A DNA stretch of 64,000 nt from contig OX359199.1 in NCBI GenBank assembly GCA_947172415.1, positions 7,021,884 through 7,085,883 on the forward strand. Reading direction: 5' to 3'. Below, one piece after another: positions 11,316 through 30,700 of this stretch (its first letter is position 1; every line of letters begins with the position of its first letter). A program made the translations under genes and the position numbers. The notes beneath the pieces are model-generated. The model saw only the letters and a program-made list of their open reading frames with translations, made no database searches and had not been told where the DNA came from. Source of the stretch: Chondrosia reniformis (taxonomy: Eukaryota; Porifera; Demospongiae; Chondrillida; Chondrillidae).

Positions 11316-12915
11316 ATGGAAGCGATCGATCACTGCAATCGGGGGAAAGGATTTCAATTGGTTAATCAAAACTATGAATATTATTACAACGTCCCGGCAA
11401 ACTGTGCAGACATGAATGGTTATATCGATTTGGAGCGCGTCTTGGTAGAATTCACTCACTGGGAAGAGGTAGTTACCTTACATGCGCATGCCAGTTAATC
11501 TTAATCATTGGTTATACATTGCTGGTGATATATTTAAATAGAAAACAGCTGCTGTACAGGAAGAGAACATTGGACTCACTCTGAAAGTGAAAGCTCTGGA
11601 GAAAGAAAATGCAATGTTGCAGCAATCACAAAAGGAGGCACAGAAAAGTTTGTTCACTTTCTGTAGCTTTCACAAGGTCCTATATAGTCACTTTGTTTTG
11701 ATATATTAATGGTATTCCAGTCCTCTTTCACACTCAGCTATGTGATATTGCCAAATAAGTTTACACAATCTTTACCTATTAAGGCATGATATTGCACAAC
11801 CGTAACCTTTATACATGTATATATAGAATGTTCAGAGTACATACAGTTAAATACAAAACTTCAAGATTCCTTGGAGTACAGTTTGGACCTGGAAACAGAA
11901 AATGCCCATCTAAAGACACAGATTGAATGCCTACAAGCATCTGTAAAGAGGCTAGAAGATGATAATCAGAGAACAGTGCAGCAAGCTGTAGGAGAATTGG
12001 ACACTGTGAAGGAAGCACACAGGAGGGAGATTGCACTACTGAGAGATTCACTGCATCAGCAAGGTAATTGTACATATCAATGTACTGTACAAATAACAAT
12101 TCATCTAGTTTGATGGTCCTGTTAAACTTGCATTATTCATACATAAAAATAAAGCTATGAATGTCAGCATGGTTTTCATATAATGATTGAGCTGATATTT
12201 GATGTCTCATATAGCGTGAAAACAGTTTTTTTCCACCACCGGACATTAATGTGTGTGATGTGAGCTTGATAAATGTACATCTATTGAGTAAAGGAAACAA
12301 GATATAAGGGACTATTTGAAGGAGATTCACTGTTTTTTAATGGTTTAAATGAGATCCTATTGTTAAAGACTCTCCATCCTTTGGCTGGTCTTCTAGGTCA
12401 ACATGAGATTGAAGTACTTCAGAGAAGCTTGGAAGGGAAGGTAACTGAAATACAACAATTACAGAGGAGAATCTCAGATCTTGAAAAGGAAAAACAGACT
12501 GAATTAGTAAAGCTTCGACTTGATGTAAGGAATTGCCTACACTTAATACAAGTCATAATGGATTATGTCCCGTTATACCAGGTCCTGTGTTTTGTATATG
12601 AATGCAAAAACATTGTAATGTACTGTATCTGTAGTATGACTCTAGGATACTTCAGTTACAGAAGACTTCACATTTGCAATCCAGTTCACACACTGTGTCT
12701 TCCAGTTCCATCAGTAATGACATCTTTAGAAAGGTACCAATGTCAACCTTCCAGACCCAGACTTACACATACGTATATACCTGCACACTGCTCCTCTGTT
12801 GTAGAAATTACAGAATATGAAGCAAGAAAGCGCAAGGGAAATCTCCAGTTTGAAGCAGACCATAGCTAATCTAGAAAGACAACTGGCAGCCTCCAGTAAG
12901 GGAAGGAGAAGATGA
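11316..12915 (+). CDS. Small coiled-coil protein, CCDC152-like, 5 exons
   Basis: Predicted 244 aa. Exons: 11316-11468, 11542-11647, 11827-12063, 12397-12524, 12805-12915; phases close and the last codon is TGA after a basic GRRR tail. After a short non-helical N-terminus (MEAIDHCN...) the stretch GYIDLERVLVEFTHWEEK is followed by continuous heptad-rich coiled coil. The IDLERVLVEFTHWEE start resembles, from memory, the beginning of vertebrate CCDC152, but the match is weak and the family is poorly characterised. No enzyme or membrane motif is seen. It may share its promoter with the RIM-BP-like gene, which is also coiled coil, but no functional link can be shown. Confidence 0.7.
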
Positions 12916-13644
12916 GAAACTCCTTATAAAGCTTCACTTTACCTACGTACATGTATCTGTAATTTTCAACATTCCTGCATGCTTCTCAAATCTAGTATGT
13001 AAAATTGTTCAATATCAAATATCAAAAGAATTTACATTCCTAATGGAAATAAGATATATATACAATACTTATATACAGGAAACATAAAAAATTAACAATG
13101 ACAGCCATCTCATCATCATTAAACTCTGGGTATTACCCCTGCCCACTCATGTCCCCTGAGGAGCGCAATGAGCTAATGGGCGGAACTGAAGTTCGCTTGA
13201 TGGGAACCAGAGTCCCCCCCCTAGCCACTCAAAAAGATGGTTGAGCCATGAGTGGGCAGGGGTAATACCCAGAGTTTAATGATGATGACATCGATGCTTT
13301 AAGATCGGCTTTAGATCTTAAAGTTCCCCTATTTTTCCAATGACAGCCATATTCAAAGTTATCTTAAAAATCAACAACAAACTCTCAAGTACCGTGAGAT
13401 TGGTGTTTGCTGTACAGATACTTATCATATGTATACATGCGTACGTATGTAGCTGAACTATAGAATGCATAATGTAGGAACAACCCATTGTTTGGGTATG
13501 TGTTAGTGGAGAATGATTGATTGCTGTTTGTAGTAAACTTGTATAAAGCTAGTTTCTCGTATGACAATTATTACACGTTTCAAAATTATTTTTGTAAATG
13601 TAAAATGGTTAATAGCTACTATACAGATTACATACATAGTCAAT
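12916..13644. other. Intergenic region between convergent genes
   Basis: Space between the 3' ends of the coiled-coil gene and exoc4. It holds the inverted-repeat element at 13096-13350 and presumably both 3' UTRs. Nothing else coding is seen. Confidence 0.7.
13096..13350. mobile_element. MITE-like element with 41-bp perfect inverted repeats
   Basis: 13111-13151 and 13247-13287 are exact reverse complements (41 of 41), separated by ~95 bp. The direct repeat caatgacagccat occurs at 13096-13108 and 13338-13350, flanking the whole unit, and could be a target duplication or an internal repeat. No transposase is encoded. Fits a miniature inverted-repeat element or a long snap-back hairpin. Confidence 0.8.
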
Positions 13645-16600
13645 TCATACTGCATCATCTGCAAACATTTCTTGAAGCTGTTTAATATAAGAAGCCAGCA
13701 GCTGTTCTTTCTTGTGTATGTTACCAACAATCAGTCTGATTACTGTGGTATATTCTTCCAAGGTGAACACTCTGCCCTGCTCTTGAATCAACTTGAGCAC
13801 TTCCTGAAGAACATCATTTAAAATCACAATCAAGTGGTTGTAATGAAATTACAACTGTCACTGTACTTTAATTGGTTACTTTACAATAATAAAATAAACA
13901 GTTGGAAATGGAGCCCAGGGATTAGGAAAGGGGAGCCCAGGGATTAGGAAAGGGGAGCCCAGGGATTAGGAAAGGGGAGCCCAGGGATTAGGAAAGGGGA
14001 GCCCAGGGATTAGGAAAGGGGAGCCCAGGGATTAGGAAAGGGGAGCCCAGGGATTAGGAAAGGGGAGCCCAGGGGTTAGGAAAGGGGAGCCCAGGGATTA
14101 GGAAAGGGGAGCCCAGGGATTAGGAAAGGGGAGCCCAGGGATTAGGAAAGGGGAGCCCAGGGATTAGGAAAGGGGAGCCCAGGGGTTAGGAAAGGAGAGC
14201 CCAGGGGATAGAAAAGGGGAGCCCAGGGATTAGGAAAGGGGAGCCCAGGGATTAGGAAAGGGGAGCCCAGGGATTAGGAAAGGAGAGCCCAGGGGATAGA
14301 AAAGGGGAACCCAGGGATTAGGAAAGGGGAGCCCAGGGGCTAGGAAAGGGGAGCCCAGGGAGGGATGGCACTTGAGTACAGTGTGTAACCAGACCTTTTC
14401 CTATTAGGAAGTGTTTAGGGAAGAGGGTCTAGCTACACAGGACCAACATTTACCTGGATATTGAGATGCAACAGTCCAAAGTATTGTTTGGACCGATCCA
14501 TGTCAGTTTCTCTCATTTGTGTTTTTGTTGCCAGTTCCTGTTGCAATGTGCTAATGTATCGACACCTACAATCATTTTAGTATATCTACATTTGCACAAG
14601 CACAATTTGACCACAGAACTTCAATCTTACATCTTTTTTATTCCAGTTTGGTTAATCTGGTGGAACATCTCAGCAGATCTGATAAAAATGGTTGCTAGGA
14701 GATGACCCACTCCCTCAAAGACATACTTGAACTTTGGCTCAGTAAGAAAGTTTAAGGTTTCTTCAAGACCTTTGAGGTCTCTCTTCAGCCTGTCCACTCC
14801 AACATCAAGGTCATTCACATTTAACCCATTGGATAAGGAGCTCTGTGTGGACCAAAATAAGAGTGGCTGCATGCATATGCAGGTCAACCATTTTACTGAT
14901 TGCAGTACATACAGTGCAAGAGACACTCACACTTGAGATGGCCCTTTCAAGATGGCAGAAGCAATGAACTCTGACCTCAACATGGAGAACTAAAATGGAG
15001 GACTCTGTAAGATTTCTGCATTCTGCAGAAACCTTTGACAATTCTCTAATGATGTAGAAATATGTAATAAAGGAAATATGGAAGAATGGAGGGAGAATAA
15101 AGTAATTTGGAAATGAGAAGTGATGGAGGGAGAGATTTATCATACAAATCTTGAAGATATTGAACATACTGAAGCAAATCCAATGCTTTCTTGTCTCGTT
15201 CATTTGTTAACTCAGGAGATTCAAAATCTTTATTGCTTCCATCAATGCCATTCTTGGTAAGATCCATAATGATATTTACGATCATCTGACAGAGCCATTC
15301 CTGAAGAACCATATATCATTTAAATGTAACACAGATAAGTGGGCAACCAAGGAACTACCATGCTCTCATGAAGGAGGGCAACCCTCTGGAGGTCAGTGTG
15401 ATTGGTTACTAGGCGACTCTCCTTCACATGATCACCAGCAAAAGTCTTCAAAAAGTGAGTTGATTCTTCACAAAACAGATCCTTTTCTTCATTTGGTAAA
15501 CTTCCACTGGAAGGTTTGCCAGTTCTTTCAAGGCTGGTTATTAGTCTCCAGCTGGGAAGTGACTTCAACAGTTGTCGATTCTTCTCTTCCTGAATAAACT
15601 TGGCACTTGCTGTTGCCACTGATAAAGTTGGCAGTTGTAAATGACTACCTGTTTGAGTTGTTACTAGATCTACACAAACAAGTGCATCATAGGAATTTAG
15701 CACATTCATAGTACTTCTACAGTACCAGTCAAAACAAATAATATAATAACAACAATTATTAGAGTCTGACCAACCAGAGTACAATTACAAGTACAATTAT
15801 ATTACATAATGATTCTAATTGCAGGATCTTACTCTTGTACATAATTGACATGCTTTGATGAAACTCCTTCAGAAACTTTATCATAAACTCAAGGAAGCTG
15901 TTAGCGTATGAAGGCAGATCACTAACCAACTTCCTCAAATGGTCTTCTATAGTCCAAATAGTCACAGCACACTGCAGTTGAGATTACACAACTGCCTGAT
16001 ATGACCCACATATAACCGTAACAACACATTTAATAGAAAATGAGGAAAGAGTTCATTAAATGAGACTTACTGCAAAAATGTGCTTCTGAAGACCAAATGC
16101 TTTAAGCTGTTTAGCATCAATCAATTTGAAGATGTTTTCAGCTACAAAGTTGACAACAAAATTGGGTCTTATGGTTGGAACTTGTGTAACTATGGTGGAC
16201 CACCTACCATTGGTTGCTGAATCAAGCTTTTCTTGAAAATTTCTATTAATGTCATCAATAAACTTGTTTGCAGTAAATGAAACAATGAACCGTCTTAGGG
16301 GACATTCCTCTCTATTAAAAGGGGTGTAACCAATAAATAACAAACAATCCATTGGATAATTCAGTAATAAAAAGTATTATATTTACAAACACCATTACAA
16401 ATAACAATTGTGGACTACGTAGTAAAATCAATTAACAGAGGAGGGATCGCGTACTGTGAAGCTAGCCGCATTGCAGATTCTATTTCTGTGGCAAATTCAC
16501 AAATGATTGCAAATGTTTTGGTCACATTGAAAGTGGACGGAGGACAAACTAGCGGAATATCGGGATGTCTGTCAAACTCCTCCTCCTTGTCTTCCGATTT

Positions 16601-19600
16601 ACCATCCTAAATTTGAGGGAAAGGAATAAGATAACTGAGTCCTTTCTCCCTCCAGCTCCTCCTCCTCCCTTCTTCTCACATTCCCTCCTCTCTCCTTCTC
16701 ACTCCTCCCCCTCTCTCCTCACTCCTCCTCTCTCCTTCTCACTCCTCCCTCTCTCTCCTTCTCACTCCTCCCCCTCTCTCCTCACTCCTCCCCTCTCCTT
16801 CTCACTCCTCCCTCTCTCTCCTTCTCACTCCTCCTCACTCCTCCCCCTCTCTCCTTCTTACTCCTCCTCTCTCCTCCTCACTCCTCCTCCTCTCCTCCCA
16901 GCTTATTGATATACTCACCACATCTTCACTTCCTCTTGCTTGATCGTCTCTTAACATACTACTGACTGCATGTTCTGATCCTTCAAACCTAAAGTAGCTT
17001 GGCTGAAAGGGAAATAACAGCAGTTAGATGTTCTTATTACACTGGAATGTAACATGCACACCTTTGATCTCCCTGTTGGCCATTTTTTGCGTGTGAAAAA
17101 GGAAGCCAGATCACTGTGTGAATGTGTTGAGTGAGAGAAAGTGGGTTGCAAGTTAGCTAAGGTTGTCTAGAGATTACTAACCCTACATCAGACATGGAAG
17201 GACCAATTCCTGTTTCAGAGGCCTTTCCCATAGCCAAGTATTCACTTAAAACTTGCTGTAACTGTAACAATAACAGAAATGTAGACTCATTAAAATGTAG
17301 CATCAATTGTCTGAAGTATCCATGGTTTGTAGCAACCATAAACCATATTAGCACAGTCCAGATGTCAGCTAATAAAAGGGTCATCCCCCCATTCCCCCTC
17401 CACACAGTCCAGATGTCAGCTAATAAGAGGGTCATCCCCATTCCCCCTCCACACAGTCCAGATGTCAGCTAATAAGAGGGTCATCCCCATTCCCCCTCCA
17501 CACAATCCAGATGTCAGCTAATAAGAGGGTCATCCCCATTCCCCCTCCACACACATACATACCACTTGCTGTATCACAGTCCAGATGTCAGCTAATAAGA
17601 GGGTCATCCCCATTCCCCCTCCACACACATACATACCACTTGCTGTATCACAGTCCAGATGTCAGCTAATAAGAGGGTCATCCCCATTCCCCCTCCACAC
17701 ACATACATACCACTTGTTGTATCACAGTCCAGATGTCAGCTTCTGAATACAGTTCACATGTCGTGAGGACGTAACACTACAGTTGATTCAAAGCAACACT
17801 TTTAGTCAAACCTCTTCATTTCCTCTTGTTTGATCAGTCAAACACATTCAGAGAAGTGATGTCTGCTGTAACTTACTCTCTTCACTCTTTGAAAGGAGGC
17901 CAGTACAAGTGCATGTGCGTCTACAACAGCCCTAAACTTGTCAAATATAAGTTCAAGTAATGTGACCAGCAGTTTGGCTTTGTGTTGATGCCATCCATGA
18001 TGCTCAGCACTACGAATAAGGAACAGAATATCAAGCCCATCTACCTCAAAGGTTCCCGTCTCGTTGGCCCGCTCAGACCAGCACAATTTAAAACTACAGG
18101 CTTGTAGTCCATATGTACCTTTTAATTACTTGATATGACAATTTTTCAATGATGAGTAGAAACTCTCTTTCCATCTGTTGTTGAATATCCTAGATATAAA
18201 CATTTTGACAATTACAGAGTACAGGTGTTTAATGGTTAGTGTGGTGTGCAGTCAATGCTCCTCTTACGTACATTTACGGCATGCTCGGTGTGACCAAGGT
18301 TCTGCAGTGACTCCACCAAAATATCCATAAAATAGGGAGAGTTTGCGTCAGGTTCCAAAAGAGTAATATCCTCTACTATCTAAGTGGGTGTAAACAAGAA
18401 TAAAAAAGATTCCATCTCTGTGTGCACTGAGAACATACAGTTTCATTCTTAATGGGAAATCTAGCACGTGGAAGTGCTACTTGCTGGGTTGTCTCTTGTT
18501 CCATTTGGAGGGTGCGAGAGAGTGTGCGAGTGTGTCTGGTCAGAGTAACTAAGCCAGAAGTGGAGCCAGTGTCAGGTTCTATTGCAAACCATATAATCCT
18601 TAAACAAACCTCTCTTAGGTTGAACAGCTGGGGATGAATCTTTCTTTTCTATTAAAAATGGCCGCATGAAAGGAATAGAAATTAAGAATGTATTTATTGT
18701 AAACCTTCTAGCTTCTTCTTTGGTTTTGGTTTGGGTTTGACATAAAGGTGTTCACGTAACTCTTCCATCAAATGCTGGTATAATCCTTCTCGAATGGACA
18801 TCAACTCAACTCGCAATTCCTTTAAAGCTTCAATATTGGCCAATTTACCAGTCACCAACTTGACTACAGTAAGAAAATTATTCTCTTTACTAATATTCAC
18901 CTTGTGCCATGGCTAAACATACTCGCATTGACAAGGGACTCAGACGCATGTAAGTAATGCTTTCTCTCTTTAAACTGTTTCACTTCATCAGGTACAGTAC
19001 GTACCTTGTTACTGCATAATAATTACAAGCATGATAACAATGCTACATACACTGTTACTATAGTGATAAGATAACAAGACCTTTGAACATTTTGCCAACT
19101 TTTAAAGGCTACTACACTCACATGACATCAAACAATTTCAAAACTTCTTTATATTTTACGTTTTCAAGCCAAAGTGATTTTAAATCTTCTTGGCGACATT
19201 TCAGCAAGGTCTTACAACTTGATATCTTTCCCTTTAGCTCCTGAATCTTCTGCTGGGATGCTTCAGAAAATGAAACAGTTACACCAGTACCATTTAGTAC
19301 ACTTCAAGATAGACATACATACACAGAAGATCAAGATAAAGAAAAAGACAAAGACTCCCAGGATCACTGATGAAGGGTGGAATTCCCAGAAACGGCTGTC
19401 TGACCCAGTGGAGAAGAAGATGAAAGAAGGGAAAAGAAGGAGGAAAAGACTCCAGGACCTGTATCTTCATCCAAAGCTCTCTTCAGGTTTAGTTCCCTAT
19501 AGGCTCTTTTACAGAATAGGCATATAGCATGTAGGAAAATGGTATCTTAGATTTTTCATACATTGATGCTTCAATATTTACATGTGTGTGTATGTGTGTA

Positions 19601-20619
19601 ATTGTGTGTTTTTAAATGAGCTGCGTATACATTTATGTCTTCTGGGACTCGTGTATTATTGGTTAACCTGTGATTCTGGCATCCACTCTGGTGTAGGTGT
19701 CCAGCGTATCCTGCAGTTTACTCTGATGTGCTACATACAAACACACAAACAACAAATATGTACTTGGATAAGGTAAACAATCAATTTTAAACATCTTGTG
19801 GAAATATAAGAAAATTGGTATTTAGTGCTAGAAACAATTGTGGTTGGATAACTGGCTTATCTTTGATGTAATTATGAGTTTTCAAACTGAAAATTGAAAA
19901 ATGGTTTACTAATACTTATACATTAAAATATCCAATATATGACTAAAAATATTACCAATTTTCAAAGACTACTATTGAAGAACACAAAATGGCACATATC
20001 AACTGGTCAGTGGAGGCTAACATATCCCATATCATACAAACAGTCTTGTGTTCCAGACCAGCCTGACAATATCAGCGGCCATGTTCATCTGCAACCACTC
20101 ACAATGCACCAGTTTGTCCAACTCCTCGTGAGCATTCTCTTTATCTAGTCTTAGCTTGTCTCTCTGGCTCTCTCTTTCGTCCTCATCAAAACTACAAAGA
20201 AATGTGATAAACAAACCACAACTGTTAGCATTGTGCTGTGCTCGCGAGGCGTGGCCTATGCTGTAAAATTGTGCCGTAATATCGCCTTGTTCTTAAATTG
20301 GCGCCTAGACGTGTCACCAACATGTCACGCATCAGCTAGCGCTGGCACATATGTTGTATAGTACCGGGATTAGAATTGATCATGAGTGACTACAAATCCC
20401 TCATAATCAACACACGTCCCTACAGTTATCGACAGCTGAACATATACCCCTCAGTACTCTGATCGGGTCAACCTACTGAACCTCACCTGTCCAAAAGGTC
20501 CCTGATGACTGACAGAAGAAGCGACCCCTATCAAAACAGCAATACAATAAACACTAACACCTTCCTACAAGGTTTAATTAGGAAATAATTCAGAGGAACT
20601 TTACCTGTCCGTACGCCAT
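13645..20619 (-). CDS. exoc4: Exocyst complex component 4 (Sec8), 24 exons
   Basis: Predicted 994 aa (animal EXOC4 is ~970). Exons: 20619-20605, 20527-20487, 20191-20103, 19730-19668, 19260-19122, 18889-18705, 18648-18610, 18578-18439, 18379-18272, 18189-18119, 18093-17877, 17776-17711, 17261-17182, 17113-17062, 17002-16919, 16606-16455, 16311-16071, 15971-15833, 15669-15359, 15300-15146, 15045-14931, 14842-14631, 14565-14454, 13803-13645. Recognisable Sec8 blocks: [11 protein letters not shown] near the N-terminus, [44 protein letters not shown] and [10 protein letters not shown]. Sec8 is a subunit of the octameric exocyst tethering secretory vesicles to the plasma membrane. The start MAYGQ at 20619 is chosen because only that frame joins exon 2 in phase; an ATG at 20713 is in another frame. 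Exon 6 start (18889) is less certain than the rest. Confidence 0.92.
13915..14365. repeat. 22-bp minisatellite in last exoc4 intron
   Basis: About 20 copies of gagcccagggattaggaaaggg with few variants, followed by non-repetitive intron. Strongly G-rich on the + strand (C-rich in the exoc4 transcript). Confidence 0.96.
16640..16905. repeat. Polypyrimidine tract in exoc4 intron 15
   Basis: Imperfect CTCCTCC / CTCTCTCCTTCTCA repeats, nearly pure pyrimidine on the + strand and therefore polypurine in the exoc4 transcript. Simple-sequence expansion inside the intron between exons ending at 16919 and starting at 16606. Confidence 0.9.
17345..17776 (-). repeat. Exon-derived minisatellite in exoc4 intron 12
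   Basis: Six tandem copies (four ~50 bp, two 72 bp) lie direct-adjacent to exoc4 exon 12 (17776-17711). Each contains the reverse complement of the exon's 3' part, coding ADIWTV; the two 72-bp copies (about 17548-17692) also keep the IQQV codons and the gtatgt donor. See findings. Confidence 0.9.
19345..19545 (+). mobile_element. Dispersed repeat copy 2 with best hammerhead-like core
   Basis: In the exoc4 intron between exons 4 and 5, antisense to the gene. Shares its 3' half (catccaaagctctcttcagg ... tatagcatgtaggaaaatgg) with copies at 47485 and 55515. Core at 19361-19406: GGATCA, CTGATGA, GGG-loop-CCC, GAAAC, GGCT loop, GTC, TGACCC. Confidence 0.75.
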
Positions 20620-20743
20620 TTCTTTTGGTTCTTCTAATGAATATCATTACGGAATCGCCGACGACCTCGAGTGAAGGCGCAGACTTCTTTTGAATCTCTT
20701 TGATGGAGCTCATTTGTGTCTACAAAGAAAAGTTTTGTAAATA
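20620..20743. promoter_or_regulatory. Probable bidirectional promoter, exoc4 / STK32
   Basis: Start codons of the divergent genes are 124 bp apart. The exoc4 leader contains an upstream ATG at 20713 opening a different frame that overlaps the true start. Promoter function is inferred from position. Confidence 0.5.
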
Positions 20744-27325
<6,582 letters not shown>

Positions 27326-27787
27326 ACTCAGTTGTCAATTTTGCGTGTTCCAGTTGGTGTATAATAATATACTTTTAACTACGTACATTAGTGTTGTTTA
27401 AATACACAAACACATATACATAGAACTATAATATACACACTATATGCATGGCTTGTGCACTTTAAAAACTTTTTTTGTATGACCACTTTCAATGTGCATG
27501 TGTGTATATGTACATAAGTGTATCAAAAAAAAAACAGAAACAGATGAAACTAAACTATCTATAATGTCTATTCATTGTGTATTGCATGTTTCTATATAAT
27601 TTAATATGTGAATATATTATTGTGCTTAAATTTCAATTTCCAAACTCAAACACCAAGTTTATATACGTAGTCCTGAAATGTTCAAGTTATAGCATATACG
27701 TATGTACGTACATATGTATATGTATGTATGTGTAAGTATTTGCAATATCTTGCATTGTACATTTATAGACAAAACTGTATAATATAC
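27326..27787. other. Intergenic space between convergent STK32 and PDCD11
   Basis: AT-rich, with a poly-A run near 27525 and TACGTA-type palindromes near 27660-27740. Probably 3' UTRs of both genes. No gene seen. Confidence 0.6.
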
Positions 27788-30700
27788 TTATTGTATAGAC
27801 ACTTCATCAGATTTCACGAAAGTTTCAGCTTTGTTCTTTACTGAACCAACTGTATCAGCAGTTCCGTGTTGCCTTTCAAACTCAAGGTACCTCTTAAAGA
27901 AGAATTTCATCTTTCTAGCAGAAAGCTTTAGCTGAATTGCTCTTTCAAATACAATTCTATAAAAAGAAATCGGGGCTACATTACCAAATTTTTCATTTTC
28001 ACAATACTACCTAACTTGCAATTAACGTTAGATAATTAAGAACTCTTGACTTGTTTATTACCACATATGAACATATGTACATAGATTAGGCCAACCTTAT
28101 TGATTCCACTGAGCTGTGCTTTATCAGCTGATCAAGGTATCGGGACCACACATCTAAACGCTTGGGGTAGTTTGTTAAGACATTTTCAAAAAGAGTTTGA
28201 CCACGGCTTGCATCTCCATATTTGTATTCAAACTCTGCAAACTTTACAATTATATCAATATCTACAGGAGGAGTTGTAACTAAAAAATACTGTAGATTCA
28301 AGACAGTCTTTAGCTATCAATTAGTATCAGAATTACAAAACCCTTGTTAAGTACACAAGTTAACAGTATTACACAAATACATTCATCAGCTATGTACTAA
28401 TGAACTGCTAAAGATTGCTTACGTACGTTGAGATTTCAGCAAACTCTTAAAACTTCTTTCTAGAATTGTCCTTGCCACTTCTGAATTGTTCCCCCTCATC
28501 AGGAACTCACAGTATCCTACCCACACCTTGGTATTGTCCTTAAATTTCTTAATCATAGTCTTATACAAGCTATCTGCCTTCTACCAGTGGTATACAAACA
28601 CACACACATATTATACATATGTATATATGCTTCTGGGTTTAACACATGGCTGGAAATTTAGGTGAGAAGAATGTTTGGTGGATTACTCAAATTATGGTAT
28701 TTGGCAGGCGATTTCACTGACAAGACAGTTATTCTCCTACGTTCAGTGTAGATTGGCAATGGAAATATTTGCGGAATACTCTCAAAACCATCAATCCTCC
28801 AAAATATATTCTCCACCTAAAATTTCCGGCTATACTGTATTTGGAGACAGTGTACATTGGCAGGTGAATCAAGACTAACATCATGCTTGCCAGATTTGAC
28901 ATAAATCATAACCATTTTCCAGTAAAGTTTTTCCTGATTGTTTTGCATCAGCGCAGACTTGAATACAGAGGCTAGCGACTCTTCAGTTCCATACAAGTTC
29001 TCCAAGTTGAGTAACACCACCCAAATATTCAACCGCTCATTCTCCATGCTGTGCAAGTGCATTGGAAAGGAAACTTGCATCTCCAGTCTGTGATAAGGTG
29101 CATCAGGTAGACTTACTCAAATGCTGTTACTGTTAGTGCTCTTTCTGCAATAGCCTTTGCTTTCTTAACATCTGCTGACATGAGGAAGTAGAGAATGTAC
29201 TGAATCCATACAGATGAGTTGTTTGGATGGGATGTGACTAAACGTTCATAGTCATCAGACGTCTCAGGCAACCTGTCAGCTTCCAGGAAAGACATTTCCG
29301 TCTGTAAACATGCCCAAAGGAGAATAATTGCATAGTAAAATCTGATAAACGTGCCAGGAATTATGTTCATATACACATACTTCATAAATCTTCTGTTCTT
29401 CAAGCCTTTGAATTGATCTTTTTTGTCTCTTTGACCTTTTGGTCTGTTTCTAAGGAAGCAAAAGTACACAAGCTCTGATTATAAGGAGATGCAATAGCCA
29501 GAGAAGCCAGAGAACGTCCCCCAGGAAGAACACCATTGCCTTACGGACTAGAGCTAGTAGACCAGCACAGTATGTTTACCTACCTGTGGTGCCTCATTGT
29601 TGTCATCTCCATTGCTTATATCTTCATCACTTTCCCTCTCCTTCTCTCTTGACCTGTTCCAGTCAAATCTCCCAACATCCAAGTAAGACGTCTTGGGTTG
29701 AATAACCACCTCCTCATCTACCAACAAAGCCTCTTCCACAGAATGCACAGATTCAACTCCACTGTCTCCTTCTAGATCACTGTCAGTTGCCTTTTGCATA
29801 TCATCAACATCTTCACTGTCTTTCTTCTTTCTTTTACTCTCGTAAAGTTCTTTGGCAGCCTCAGGGTCAATGTGACTCAGTCTCGCAGACAACTCAATTT
29901 TCTTTTCTTTAATGCTGTACACAACAATGATACAATTGTAACAATACAGTACAAGCACACAGCAGCTGCAGTGTACAAAGTCTATTGTTATGGTACAAAG
30001 TCTATTGTTATGGTACAATGACGATAGAAAGGCATGGACTATATGTCTACTAAATACATACAGTAATAATAACAACTTTACATGAGTACATATGTACGTA
30101 TGTACATATACGCCTACATATGCAATTAAAAAGATCCAAAGTACGTACGTATATGTACAGTAGTTGTTGATTTCTAGAGCTGCATGAGGCACTATATCAT
30201 TCATACATACCTTATGACTTTAACAGTCACTACATCACCAGTTTCATGCACTTCCATTGGTTTCTCCACAAACCTATCAGCTAGGTTTGCAAACTTGATT
30301 CTACCGCACAAATTGCGACCCAACCTAGGGGGGTGGGGTAGAATGGTAAACTACAACCTGAAGTACATACATATACGTACATGTGTACATACCTATGCAT
30401 ACAAAACATTATATACGTACCTATGAATGTAGGTCATTACATACAAAGTTTTGTATAGTTAAAACTTACGTACCACACAAATATGCCTTGAGGTGTTGAA
30501 TCTTTTACAATTCCTCTAATTACACTGTCTTCAGATATTTCAGAGATATCATTTACCTCTGGATCCACAATCGCAGCTGGAGGTGTGTCACCTGTAGCCA
30601 CTCCCACTTTAGATTGCCGTAGTGAGAGTACATAGTACTTGTCCTCTTTAGACAACACAATACATCTAAAACGATAGCAAACAGATCAGCCAACCTGGCA

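Noticed and set aside
18889-18947. Apparent frameshift or 37-bp intron in exoc4 exon 6 (open stretch [12 protein letters not shown])
   Set aside because: Using the acceptor ending at 18890 joins exon 5 to exon 6 in phase with no frameshift and gives a normal total length; the upstream stretch is then intron.
20605-20713. MSSIKEIQ... ORF as the exoc4 N-terminus
   Set aside because: It joins exon 2 out of phase; the shorter MAYGQ frame joins correctly into [11 protein letters not shown].
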